From Amphimedon queenslandica (lineage: Eukaryota > Porifera > Demospongiae > Haplosclerida > Niphatidae): a stretch of DNA of 64,000 bases. This document shows, one piece after another, positions 15,218 through 27,938 of the stretch (within the stretch, counting starts at the first letter, position 1; the number at the start of each line of letters is the position of its first letter). Both the position numbers and the translations under genes were made by a program. The stretch lies in contig NW_003546250.1 in NCBI RefSeq assembly GCF_000090795.2, positions 416,431 to 480,430 of the forward strand, given 5' to 3'. The notes beneath the pieces were generated by a model. It saw only the letters and a program-made list of their open reading frames with translations. It was not told the DNA's origin and ran no database searches.

Positions 15218-18137
15218 TCAAATAAAGATAAAAGAGAAGGGGAATAGGTGGTATGGCAGAAAGGAAGGAGAGAGAGAGCATATTGTCATTGGATGAGTAG
15301 TAAACATTTTCCCCACACAGGATGATTCTACCATACCACAGCACATTAACACAAACAGAAGAAGATATGCAGCTGGAGAAGACCAACTATCATATAACAA
15401 CAAGATGGACATTACCCACTTCCTCCAATACCAAAGGCTGAGAGTACTAACACCTGTACATGCATAACATTCATTGTTCACCATTAGAGCTGTTGACATA
15501 CATGTACATGCACGCACCGCACCATAATAAACATGCACATGCTTACAGTCTAGATAGTATTATTTCTATAATACTCAAATTTCTATTGATATAATAGGGT
15601 TATGCCTAATTCACATGAATTCCTTAGTATTGTTTAAAATGTCTTACTGTTGTGTCTGACATGTGATGTACATGTAATACAATATGAATATATAAACTCA
15701 CCACATGTCTGCAGCAACACTGAGCGGCTCATAATTCAATATCTCTGGAGCTAAAAGATGGGGAGAGAGGAGGGGGAGAGAGGGGGAGGGAGAAGAGGAG
15801 AGAGAGAGAGAGGAGAAAGTAGAATAACGTGTACACAACAGTATGAGGTGATACAATGGCCCTAATATAATAAGATGTGGGCATTATATAATCTCCAAAT
15901 TAGGACAAACAATATTACACGGGTGGTGTTTGATAATCTCCATGCCTTTTTAGGATACTTGGAGGATCTGTCAATTGAAGGCTGCCATGCAAAGGCTATT
16001 GTATTATGGGAAAACAATAGTAAACTACAGATATTACATGGTAAGAGAATGTGACACCATCCCCCACAGGGCAGGCAAACAAGCCATTATGTAAGTATTG
16101 TATTGCAAGAAGTTGGCATTTTAAAAAGTAAATAATTATTTGTACAAGGCTACAAATTATACTGATTTGTGCCCGTCAACACGGCAGGGTAGCCATAGAT
16201 TGTCAAATGGCCTTTTGAAAGAAGGCTACCAAATTTGGAATGAAAGCTCATAAAGGCACCAAAGAACCACCGTTAGCAGCTGACACGTGTTTGTTGGTGC
16301 AGCTGAAAAGAAGGGCCCGGCGCCAATAGAATAAGAAATAAATTAAGGAGAGAGAGCTTACCAACATATTCTGCAGTACCAACAAGAGTTTTTACTTGTT
16401 CCCCAGGAGCTATTTGCAGTGCAAGTCCAAAATCAGCAATTCTAATGTCCAACTGTCCTTTACGATAAAGAAGAATATTCTCGGGCTACAGCAGATAGAG
16501 ATGAATCAAATTAAAATCAAATAATTATATAAATCACAAGATACCTGTGTCAATCATGAAAGAAGGCCCACTGCTAAACAAAAATACTATAACTACAGGT
16601 GTCCCAGGTGTCCAGAGGCAAGATTATCCTTATTAGTGGTAAACCCAATAATATAATAAAAATATGCTTAGTATGTCAGCCCGGGCCATGTACCACACAC
16701 AAACCAGCACATATACAAGAGAAGTATTTCATCTAGATGTACATGTACATGTAACGCTGTCTCTCAGTAAGAAAATACACCTACACAGGGATTGCTAGTC
16801 AATGCCATAAAGAGATACACCCACAGGTATAGGTAATGCTATCACTCCTCAGAAGGAATAGAATACATGTACCCCCCAAATTCATTACTGAATGAAATGT
16901 GTCTGTAATCAAAGGGTCTGTTGCAATATATCTGCACACACACACACACACACGTATAAATAATATTTTTATATAAATACTAATAGTTCACAAGTTTAAG
17001 TCACATAACGATAATCAAACTCTAATTACGCACCATCTGTTATGCATGCAAGCAATTCATAGCCTGCTACCGATTTTCAACAAATCATGCACATTCTTCC
17101 AATGCCATTAAAGTCCGTAAATATCAATATGTTAATCATTACCTACAGTAAACATGCACGTATGCGCCATTAAAGCACAAGCAAGTCAGTACACAAGACA
17201 CACACAGTGTGGCATACACTACTAATAAATAACAATCTGTATGTCACCTTTAGGTCCAGGTGGACGATACTGAGGGAGTGAAGGTGTTCCACGCCCTCTA
17301 GTAGTTGGAGGACCACGCCTCTTGCTTTGTCTTCGGGTAAAGGGTCCACGGCAATCATGCGAAACAGTTCTCCTCCAGTGGCGCTATTTAGAGAGAGAGA
17401 GAGAGGGGGGGGATCAACAAGTTAAACATATGCAAATCAAAATGGAAAGGAATGAGAAGAATGCCTGGGATGTGACCACAAAAATCAAGACAATTAAAGC
17501 GATCGGCAGAAGGGCCAAGCGTGGAGGGAATAGCAATGCATTTCAAACAAAAACAACACAAAGAGAGACACTTTAAACAACAGCAATGTGTCTCTAGCTG
17601 GTTATTCTTTGCTATAAATATACTGCAAAGATTTGAGCAGAGGGTAATGTTAACACACAAATGTCAACACCCAATTCTACACGCCATCATTGAGCGTAAT
17701 TGAGGCACCAACAAGCATAAAAGAAAAAAAGAGAGAGAGAGAGGGAGGAAGGAGAGGCTGGATTTTAAAGTATAATAACAACTCACAGTTCAATAATAAT
17801 TATCATTTCTCTGGGTGATTCGAAAACCTCACGAAGTTTTATGATCCGGTGATGGCCCATGGACTGTCTCATTATATCCACCTCCACAATGATGTCATCC
17901 CTACAGGCCTTGCCACCACGACGTTTCCTCAGGAACTTGGCAGCGAACTGCTCCCCACTTGCCTTTTCAGTCACACGCTTGACTATAGCAAATTTTCCTC
18001 TGAATAATTAAAGGAAAAAGAGAGATGGATCGTGACATGGCTCTATCTGTTACTCACCTTCCCAGTTCAGCTCCAACGTCATATTTCTCTTCCAGTTTCT
18101 CCTTGCGGACAAGGCGCTCCACTTCTTCATAAGGCAT
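11812..18137 (-). CDS. DAPK-family (STK17/DRAK-like) serine/threonine kinase with long C-terminal tail
   Basis: Nine exons: 18058-18137, 17787-17999, 17248-17383, 16362-16485, 15702-15750, 15115-15141, 14662-14814, 12961-14177, 11812-12908 (1,031 aa). The kinase domain fills about residues 20-275: glycine loop ELGRGKFAIVKR, FAAKF lysine, KRRGGKACRDDI, HLDLKPENILL catalytic loop, ADFGLAL, GTAEYVAPEIL, DMWSIGALTYALLTGYSPF, and the closing CLSHPWMK. HLDLKPEN and the KRRxG stretch are typical of the DAPK/DRAK group. Human DRAKs stop near 400 residues, but here about 750 residues of Ser/Thr/Lys/Pro-rich, probably disordered, sequence follow, with no ankyrin or death domain. Residues encoded at about 13030-13165 form a 9-residue tandem repeat (SSTAKELTA type). 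The start is the only ATG that gives a full glycine loop. Confidence 0.88.
13030..13165 (-). repeat. Coding 27-bp tandem repeat in kinase tail
   Basis: About five copies of a 27-nt unit encode SSTAKELAA, SSTAKKSTA, SSTAKELTA, SSTAKESAT and TSTTKESAV. It is a Ser/Thr/Lys-rich segment with no recognised domain and likely varies in copy number between individuals. Confidence 0.85.
15163..15213. repeat. GA dinucleotide microsatellite in kinase intron
   Basis: This GA array lies between the 27-nt microexon (15115-15141) and the next exon upstream. Read on the minus strand it is a CT tract close to the microexon acceptor. Confidence 0.85.
15751..17247 (-). other. Two longer kinase introns flanking the exon at 16362-16485
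   Basis: The introns at 15751-16361 (611 bp) and 16486-17247 (762 bp) are among the longer ones here. They hold moderately complex sequence, a CA run at 16936-16952 and ACATGT palindromes. I found no exon, tRNA or transposon ends in them. Confidence 0.45.
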
Positions 18138-18572
18138 AGTACTACAGCTGTCTTTCTCCAGTAGTATTGGGGGAATACAAACCCTGATATAACAGGCTAG
18201 AGGCTAAGACTGTCCTCTATGTCTCTACGATAAAATGATAGAGAGAAGAGAGAGTGTAATGTGGAGAAGTGAGATTTACCACTGCCTTAACACATACCAC
18301 GAAACCACTTGTGCACATTAAATAAGTTTTAATAACCAAAGGGTAACGCCTATTTTTATGCGTGGGCAGAAACTCAACGGTAGGCGGGGCTTAAATTATA
18401 ATATCCTAGAGTATCCCGAGGTATACTAGAAAATATAATTAGAAGCTATGACGTAATTGTGTTGATATTTTTAGAAAGAAGACGAAGGCAACAAAGAAGG
18501 CCGCCATTTACACTCCCTGTCCGTAAAGAAGACATTTCTGACTTTCCTACCTTGCGAATTGCTTCTTTGACT
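18138..18572. promoter_or_regulatory. Divergent promoter region, DRAK-like kinase / unrecognised gene
   Basis: The 435 bp separate two head-to-head start codons. The region has no simple repeats and should contain both promoters. ATGACGTAAT, a CRE/ATF-like sequence, lies at 18447-18456. Confidence 0.45.
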
Positions 18573-21500
18573 ATGGAAAAAGGTAGTAAAAGTCTTTTAG
18601 AAAGTAATACTCGCGATTCGGTACGTTTTTCTAAGCCGGGTTGACCGTAAATGGTCTGCGACATAAGGACAGGTACACTTGTTAATTGACATCCTAACTC
18701 GGTGCGAATAAGTGTTAGATGTTTTTTGTTTTCATTATTAGATAATCCAGTGGCTGTTCTGTCTGAGCTCTGTACAGACGCTGACATCAGTCGGGCGCAG
18801 CGAGTTCTCCCGTCCAAGTATGCCAATCATTTTCAACTACTTGTTTTAAACTTCAATACATAGGTTTTTAAAACTTGGTGATATAGTGAGTGCATCTACA
18901 TCAATTTCTTCAAATCTAAGCAAAGAGTTGATCTTTCCTTATGTTGATTGTTACCAGCCTGAAGGGTATCCTTTGAATCCTCTTCCCACCAAGAGCGTTG
19001 AGAAACTTCCTCCAATTGCACTCTCTGTTGACGGGAAAGCTGCCCCAGTTTACGGCAACAATAATCCATCTTTTGCCGATGTTAATTCTACCATCAATCG
19101 CAGCGTTTTTGCTGCATTCAGTGCCAATTTGCCCAACCAGGCAGTAATCACTCAAGAACAGAAACCTGTTCTTAATTTGGATCAATGGGGGAAGGAGGAA
19201 AGAGTTGCTGCTGCCAAGTTCTTTGAGGAGTTTCTTTGCAGCTCCAAATCCAACAACTACTTCCGCAGTTGTCCTGGAGGTCGTGGTCAGACTGGAGGGG
19301 GAGGTGCTTCAGGGGGTGCGTCCGGAGGTAATGGGACGACTGGTGACGTCCAATGGGTCACTGGTTCTTATGGAGGAGGAGGAGGTTCCTATTACGGAGG
19401 ATCAGGTGGAGACGACGACGACGATCCATCAAAGCATTTGCGACAAATCAATAACACTCCAGGGCATTACTTGGATTTGGATTTGTTCCAAGCTAGCGAA
19501 GATTTGGATCCAGTTACTGCTGATCTGCTGCGTGAATTTGGGCTTTTTTCTGAGCTTGGTCTTGAGCCTGTTTTTAATCCACATCTTCAGAATCTTCCTG
19601 GCAGTTCATCTGGAGTTAACGTACGTCCTGACGATTATTCTGATCCTGCTCCACAGACTCCCCATACTCCTGCTCCCATGACACCACACACGCCTGCTCC
19701 AGCCACTCCTGCTTCCTACGGAATGATGTCGCCAATGCCTCAGTGTGGAGCCTCTGGAATGAACTATGGACCATCGTTGACTTACGGAAGTTTTGGCGGG
19801 GCGTATGAAAGCATGGGTGGAGCTTCAATGCAGTCTACATCTGGTGTTAATGTCAGTGATTTGTTGGAGATGAGCAAGCTAATGGCCACACCCGTTACTC
19901 CTCCCACTAATAACCCGGTTTGTGCTCCAATGGTTGTTCCTCAACAGCCTCGTAACGACCAGCGATTGACCGGCCAGCAGGTATTCAACTTGACCCATCC
20001 CTCTGCCTCAAATTCAGTGGCTAATGTTGGTCTTAATCCACCACCTAGTCCTTCTCCTCAGTCACAAACCAGCTTTGCTCTCTCTCAGCCTGTCACTCAG
20101 TTCTTTGGGGTCAGGCCTAGTTACATTAATGCAGCTCAGGGCAAGAAAGTCCTTAAGGTTTTTGTTAAGGATCATAATAACGCTCAGTCCTATGATGCTC
20201 TCAAGTTTTGCTTTGACATGTTCAAGAAGTATGACAGCCAGCTAGAGAAGCAGTGTACCCTCCCTATAGCTAACCAAGGGAGGGCAAAGCTCGCCACTAT
20301 GACCACTGAGCCCGATTCAAGTTTGACTTTCAGCATGCCCTTTAACTGTAAGTATCTTGAAAAATACAATTACAAGATGTTCAATGTGATCTGCTCTAGT
20401 GTTAGTGTTTACATAAGCCAATTTAAGAATTCAATTTTATTTTTTACATTTTTTATTAGGCCTCCCTTTTGATGAATGGGCTGCCTCTAACAATGATCTT
20501 CGGGCTTGTGTGTTGGTCCTTCAGCAAATTGTTAATACCCTTTACAGTGTCTTTCAAGGAGACAGGGACCTGTCCTTCTGGGGAAGCTATCAAAGTAAGC
20601 TTTTATTACATGTACATGTACCTACATGTATGCACAATGTGTATTGTAAGATGTTATTTATAAATTTTTTGACTCTTCTCTTTTTGTGTAGTTTTTGTTG
20701 CTCCGAATTCTCAGGTCTATATCTACATTGACTTTAACAAGTCGCTCTCTGTCCAAAAGGTGAGTCACTTGAAGCCTATCAAGTAATGATGGTAATCCAT
20801 TGATCTGTTTGTACAGGTGTATGCTACTGAATTGTCCTTGCAGCAGTCAAATAGTCGCAATGAGGATTGTGTTGTTTTGAAGAATATTTGTGATGTTCTT
20901 TTGAACAAGTTCTTGAATGGAGGCAATGTAAGATAATAAGTACAAGTAGTACTTCAATTTTATTGATGTTTTCTGCTTTAAAGCAATACTTAATGACTGA
21001 TCTTACTAGCATTGTTTATATTTTTTATTTGTATAGGTTTCACCTCAACTTGAAGAGGTTCTCCGATCATTTGGAAATCTCTTAAACTCTCCAAATTGCG
21101 TCAGTCAGGTTGATATCCTTGCTCGTATACTTGGTCAAAGGAGGGTCTGTAAAATGCAGGCCACAGTTCATGGGTTGAACTCTCCTGAGTGCACAGTCTA
21201 CTCTGTGGAGCATGAGCCTGTTTCTCAGTCTCTTGGTGTCCTCAAGCCCTATGTAAGGAAGTGTTATATTATTTTGCCAAGGTTTCCCACAGGATTTTGA
21301 TTTTTAAAATAAATTTTGACAAATACAGGATATTTTGTCAAAAATCGAAAGGAGAAAAATTTTCATTTTAATATTTTTTCCTGATACATGTACATGTTCT
21401 TATGTTGCATAGGAAGTTTGCATGAGCGGATTCCGATCACATTTGGATTTTTTTTGAATTTTAAAAGTTACTTCAAAGGCCAGCTCATGAAGCTCACTCA

Positions 21501-21755
21501 TGACTTAGCATGCTTTGTGGGAAACCCTGTAGTTTGCAACTATATTCTTGCTATTATTATATTACATATTTTATATATTACATATTTATGTACATGTAGG
21601 TTAATAATGTTGGGCCTTGTGCTGTTTATCACAGTGATGGTACTCCTGTTCATGTGACAGAGATATCTGTTCGTGGGTCCAAGAACCATCAGTTCATTTT
21701 GGTTCCTTGTGGCCAGAACACTACTCGTAGTCCTGGCTTCCTCTACATTGAATAA
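18573..21755 (+). CDS. Unrecognised protein of about 750 residues
   Basis: Supported exons: 18742-18817, 18864-20347, 20460-20594, 20692-20759, 20817-20927, 21037-21252, 21600-21755. The start is uncertain: a 10-nt coding exon 18573-18582 (ATGGAAAAAG) or 18651-18672 would both give the right phase. From 18573 the protein is 751 aa. The middle is low complexity: a Gly-rich run with DDDDD (about 19280-19430) and a Thr-Pro repeat (TPHTPAPMTPHTPAPATP, about 19650-19710). The C-terminal 330 residues are well mixed and folded-looking, starting at KKVLKVFVKDHNNAQSYDAL and ending PCGQNTTRSPGFLYIE, with several Cys. I match no known family, see no signal peptide or membrane span, and assign no function. 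Regular splice phases and an AATAAA at 21961 say it is a real expressed gene. Confidence 0.85.
21280..21480 (+). repeat. Partial copy of the 186-bp repeat family
   Basis: Contains the family words CTGATACATGTACATGTTCTT, AGCGGATTCCGATCACATTTGG and a degraded core near 21320 without the full palindrome. It lies in the last intron of the unrecognised gene, in gene-sense orientation. Confidence 0.7.
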
Positions 21756-22206
21756 AAGCAGTGCTAAACTTTAAAAGAAAGAAACTGAACTTTCATTATC
21801 GTTATTGTTGTTAATATTGCCAACTTTTGAGTTTCTTTCATTTGTACCTTTCATATTTACCACTGTCAATGTGTCAATATCTCTCTATCTATCTGTCATT
21901 TACTCTAATGTGTGATTCCCTTTTGTACGATTATAATTATTCACCCTTGTTATAATTGACAATAAAAAGATTAAATTTTTTGGGGAAATTTTTTAACAAA
22001 ATGCAAATATGACGTCGATAGTTTACGTCATAGCTATCACGCCCACTTAAGGTATCACGTGATTTAAGTGGCTGAAAATGTGTGCAGTGTACGTGTGCAC
22101 TACTTTGCTGTGTATAGAAAGAAGCCGAGATTAAAGGAATTTCCCAAACACTTTTAAGACAAACAATCCATCCTTCCTTTACTTATATTCATGCGTACAA
22201 GGAACG
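21756..22206. other. 3' UTR of unrecognised gene and upstream region of MAP3K-like kinase
   Basis: The 451 bp include a polyadenylation hexamer AATAAA at 21961-21966. A CACGTG E-box follows at about 22057, inside the presumed promoter of the downstream kinase. Confidence 0.55.
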
Positions 22207-23832
22207 ATGATTCCAGTTCTAAGAGTCACGGGGATGGCAGATCAGCAGCAGCAGCAACAACCCGGAGGAGGGGGGAGACCGAGCAGCACAAAGCGAGTGG
22301 ATTCACAGCAACAGCTACAAAGACAAGACTCTGGATTTCTTTCTGGCGCTCCTACACCAGTCACTCCTTCGAGACCCGAGATGAATGCTAACCAACCGCA
22401 ACAAGGAGGAGGACAATCAGGAGGACATTTAGTGCCAAGAGATAGTTCGTTGCCTCCTATACCGGAACGATCTTCACCAGCAGGCCACCAAGAAATGGCC
22501 TCGATATTAGAAAAGGTATTGTATATTATACGTGTGTGTGTGTTGTAGATTCAAATGAGAAGGCTATGCTATAAGTTTTTGCACTCTTTAAACATATTAA
22601 GAACAAATTTTCATGCTGTACAGGTACATTGTAGTTAATGATGTACTTTCTTTTCAACATATTAATAGCTTACACCTTGTCACTATCCATGTTTTTGCTT
22701 TGTTTCTCGTCTTCTCTCTCTCCCTCTCTCCGCAGGTTAAAGAGCGGATACAAGAAGAGGATGATGAAGAGGAACCCACGTCCATACGTCCGTCCCGTCC
22801 CACGACCCTTTCTCCCCATGCTCCGCCTCCAAAAGAAGAAAAGAACACTCCTCTAACTCCAGGAACAGTTCTACGGCAGTACAATGAAAACCCAGGCCAC
22901 CTACCGAATCATTTAAAGGAATACATTGAGAAACGGGCCGACGCAATCGTCCAAGAAGTTGTACCCGAGACCCCGACCTCAGTTCAAGCTCTCCCTCGGC
23001 CCACTCATGATGTGCCCCGGGCAGAATTACCTCATCCTACGCCTCCCATCGTCCATCAGACTTCGCAAGATATAGTTTATCCCATAAACGAAGTAAGTCT
23101 GTAGACAATAAAAGCTAGTCTCTCTTCTTTGTTATTGGGAGCCAAGGCTCGTTTGAGCGATTTCGCTTGTGTAATCAAGTTGATCTTGAGTGGTGGTGTG
23201 GTCCAGTATAGTGAAAGGAGAGAGAGAGAAAGAGGAAGAGTGTTTTTAACCTATGTCACTGTCACGACAAAAATTTGCACTAAAAACATGTTGTTGCTTA
23301 TTGACATTCTCCTCTACCCCCTCCCTCCCCCCTCTCACTCTCTTTCTCTTTCTTTTTTCTTAGAAATATCTTCATCTTGGACCAGATGGCAATTATTACG
23401 AGATAAGGGATTACGATCGTGTCGATAACGAGATTCTTGGCGAAGGAGGCTTTGGGACGGTATACGCCTGCAGCGATCGTTACTACCAAACCATGTTTGC
23501 CATAAAATGTAACAAACACAATTCAGAAGAGAAGGTTCGGAATATGAACTTGGAGTGTCGTGTGTTAGATCACATTGGTCACCATACCCACATTACACAG
23601 CTGTTTGGTGCAATGATTGACAAGAATGTCTCAGCCTGTGTGTACGAGGGGCAAAAGTTTAAAATGTTGATGGAACTAGCGACAAGTAAGTGGATTATAT
23701 TGAATACAGTATAATATGGTTCAAGTATGATTGATATTGTGACTATTAAGTGCTTAGACTGTAGTAGCATTGCTATCCTAATCTGCTCTTTTGATGCACC
23801 GCACATATTCACATAATTGTGCTGTCGGCCAG

Positions 23833-23869
<37 letters not shown>

Positions 23870-26800
23870 AGCTGTGCTGTCAAAGGAAGAAGTGCCTAAC
23901 AAGTAGACATTTTGATTGGACGAGAAGATGAGTATGTTTTCGATTGATATTGGATTGATGCTTTTACAAATTTCTACTATCAAATACTTCTCACTGCATG
24001 AAAGTTATACTTAAACATGCGCCATTAGCGTGTGACCTAGAGCTCTTACTGCTTGAAGCAATTAATCTCAACTTACAAATGATTATTGTTGAGTGTGACC
24101 TCCTCTTTATTGGCAAACTTTGTCTCTTAAGTGGGTGAGCGTGGACCAATTGATTAAGTATCAGACATTCCAGCCTTCATAATGTTGTTAGTTGATAGAT
24201 ACAGTAGTTCAACAAAGCAGCTTCATCTAATGTTGTTAGGAAAAGTCTTAGCATGTGTGGCAATTTGAGTGCTGGTCATGTTTATAAGTATCTGCTATCT
24301 ATAGATCTCATTATGTATCATTGGATTAGTGCATGAATCTACTGCACAAGAATGTACATGTAGAAATATATCATCTTTCTTTTCTCTCTCTCTTGTGTGA
24401 TGTTCCATCTTTCTCATTCCTTTTATTACAAATAGTCTATATTACATTAGCTGCCGGGCAAAGGAAGTTTTCAAGTCGCCACAAAATGCGACGGAGAATT
24501 AAAAGTTGACCAATTGTACGTCAGCTTCAAAGTGTTATTTGGGTCAAAAGGTCATATTACCGACACAGTTTATGCTTTTATGTCGACTGGAAACCTTCCT
24601 TAAGGAAACGCACTTCATATACTGTAGTTGTATTTATTTTGTGGTCATGAAAGTATGAACAAAGCCATCAGCTCTGTCTGTCTGTCTGTCTCTCTCTCTG
24701 TTGCATGTTTTGCTCTTAAAGGAAAGAGTTGTTGATATTGTTATTTTAAACTCACGTAGACAGTATTGATAACTTTGCTTTGTGTTCCTTCCTTCTGCTT
24801 TAAGCTCGTCTTTCGCTACCATATTTGGAAGAAAGCTCATTTGAGCGGACACACGCACACACGCACATGTATACTTTAGCGTGTTTCATTTTTATTATCT
24901 TTTTAGATGGAAGTCTTGATGAGCTGTTGTTTGATCCAGACACCAATGAGCCATCTGGTCTTCCATTTAACCAATCTCTTTTCTATCTCCAGCAGATCCT
25001 GTACGCTGTCCACTTCCTTCATCAAAGGGCTATCCTCCATCTTGATTTAAAATGTAAGAGAGAGAGGGGAAAGAGGAGAGAGACAGGTGGAGTTATATTA
25101 AATACACAATCCTGATGGCATACGTCTAATATTTGTGTGGTCTATTGCATACATAAACACACACACGCGCTGATACCTATCATGATGCAAATGCTCATTT
25201 CATCAGACATTCTTCTACTCATGTGATGTTTTGATGGTTAATAAATTCATTCATTTGTGACAAATGTAAATATTTTCATGCCCTAGAAAGCAGCCTTCTG
25301 GACTATATATGTTTCTATAAACCTTTTATAGTTCAGAATATGGCGACTGATATAGATATATTGAACTATTTATAATCAGTGTACACTATGCCAACCTTTA
25401 ATCTCTATTTGTAAGTCATTGTAATTTCATGTACATAGCAGCTGCCTGTATCATTCCTTCCTATGCATGGTTATTAGTCATAGCATGATCAAGAATTCAA
25501 CCTATTTACATATTCATAATCCTCTTATCTGTACAATACAGTGTATGAACTAATGTTTTAAACTCAATAAAAGTGAAGGGAATATACATGTATACAATTG
25601 TACATGTATACCAAATGAGAATGTGTTGCTAATATAATCTTAGATGCACCTACAGTACATGATAATTATTCATGTATAATAATGTAAGATTACATTTAAT
25701 CCTAGACTGATCTCTCTCTTGCTACACCTGATGATAATCATGATAGTCATTATGAAAGTATATGATATGGCGCCACATGTGCATGTACAGGATAGAGGAA
25801 ACCCAGTTCCTCTCCCACCAGTTTTAGTATGCACTATATGACTTTTCCCCATTCAAACACTGTGTTATGATAATGTTGCTTAGTATAGTAGACTGTGTCT
25901 GTTAGTACTGTACTACTGTAGTGATTTAAGTCTGACACTGACTCATTTTATAGTATACTAGTAGTTTCTAAAAGTGTCTCCCACTGGTTGGTGATGGTGT
26001 TGGATTTTCCCTCTTACTGGCACTGTTGACCTGTGACTCCCTTATATGGGAGATGGACAGGATGAGAAGCATTTTATAATTACTAATGAATGCTTTTATC
26101 TGATCTGATAAAACTGTCATACACACACACATACACCTACTTGTCATGTACATGAAGCTGAAATGTACATGTTTAACTGACTGTGTTTCATGTACATATA
26201 TGTACACATACCCATACCATACCCTTTTAACTAATCCCTCCCTGCTTCTCTCTTTTCCAGGTGCTAATGTATTACTGTTTAATGAAGGACGGACTGTAAA
26301 GCTAACTGATTTTGGGAGTGCTGTAAGATTAGATGAATCTGGAGGCTGTCACATACAAAGCAATAAAGGATTAACCCCCTACTTCTCTGCCCCAGAGGTA
26401 TGTACATGTATGATATAATGTCTACTAATACTAATAGTGGTATGTAAGGTATGTTGGGTATGTCATTTAAGATATGAATGAAGCATAACAAGTCACATTT
26501 CCTTCATTTTTTCAAACTCTTCTCTCTCTCCCTTTTCTCTTTCCCCTTTCTTTATGTGCAGGCTATAAGATGTGAATACGTGTCCTTTAGTGCTGACATT
26601 TGGAGTGTGTTGTGCTGCCTTGTGGAGATGATAACAGGCCACTTGCCGTGGTGCTATAATGGACTAAGAGACCCCCATAACATCATAATGCTGGTAAGAG
26701 AAAAGAAAGGGAGAGAGAGGGAGAGGAAGGTAGAGGGAGAGGGAGAGGAAGGTAGAGGGAGAGGGAGGTAGAGGGAGGAAGGGAGAGGGAGCTGTAGAGG

Positions 26801-27899
26801 GAGAGGGGGGTGAAGAGGGAGGGAGAAAGGTATGGAAGAAATGATTTAACTCAATTAGCTTTTATTGTCTCAAGAAAATATGTCTGTGTTCAGAATTAAG
26901 GCCCATGACCATTTTTGCATTACAGTGCTTGTACTGGCACACTGGTCTTGTGACTGGAGTGATTGCATTGTTGTTCTAGCAGTATTCTGTATTGAACAAC
27001 TGCTCTAGCTTTGAAGTGACTCTTTTATGGTCTAATATAGGAGCAACACTGATGATGATGCAGTATAATTTTAAAATAAACAATTATCCTGTGTGGGTGC
27101 TGACTTTTAGCGTCTGTCTTAATTCCTGTCTTCCTTTAGGCCGGCCATTATTGTGATGCTGAGCCTTTGAAATATTTCCGTTGTCTTGTCCCGGAAGGAA
27201 TAGAGACGGAGGATCCTAGGATACTGGAGTTGTTCGAGAAGGTATTTAAACGGAATCCTAAGGACCGCCCAACTGCACTGAAGCTCCTTGAACATGAGCT
27301 GATTAAAGATGGTGAGAAAGAGAAAGAGAGAGGGAGTGAGAAAGGAGAGAAGGAGGGAAGGGAGAGAAAAAAGAGAGAGAGAGAGGGAGAAAAAGGGGCA
27401 TACATGTACATATAGGTTTGGGGCGCATGGAATTAATAAAATGTTATTTATCTCCAAAGAATGTTTATAAGCTCTTTATATTAATGATAACATCTACTGA
27501 GGTCATAGTTCTGGTAAACAGTTTTGGAGAATCTATTTTTAGTCTTAGGGAATCCAATAGGAACACTGAAAATGTCATCAGACTAAATATCCTATTTTTA
27601 GAATTGTACACTTTCCCCCACCACACATAATTATACTCCCACTCCTTAAATTACATTTACAACATGTCAGATTGTGCTTTACATTTGATATAATACCATA
27701 TTTGGTTATGTTCAGTACTGAACCACACCCATTACCAAGAAGTAAGTGTGTGTGAACAGTCCTAATAAAGGACATGTACTACAACATATTTGCATGTTCA
27801 TGTACACGTACATTTATGTTTATATTAACGTGCATAAGTTGTGAATGATATCATATTGTGATATGAGCATTCCCATGTACATGTACATGTATATGTGCC

Positions 27900-27938
<39 letters not shown>

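Noticed and set aside
24440-24610. Extra exon in the MAP3K-like gene
   Set aside because: The block is compositionally distinct but has stops in each frame near plausible splice sites, and the flanking exons already join in phase.
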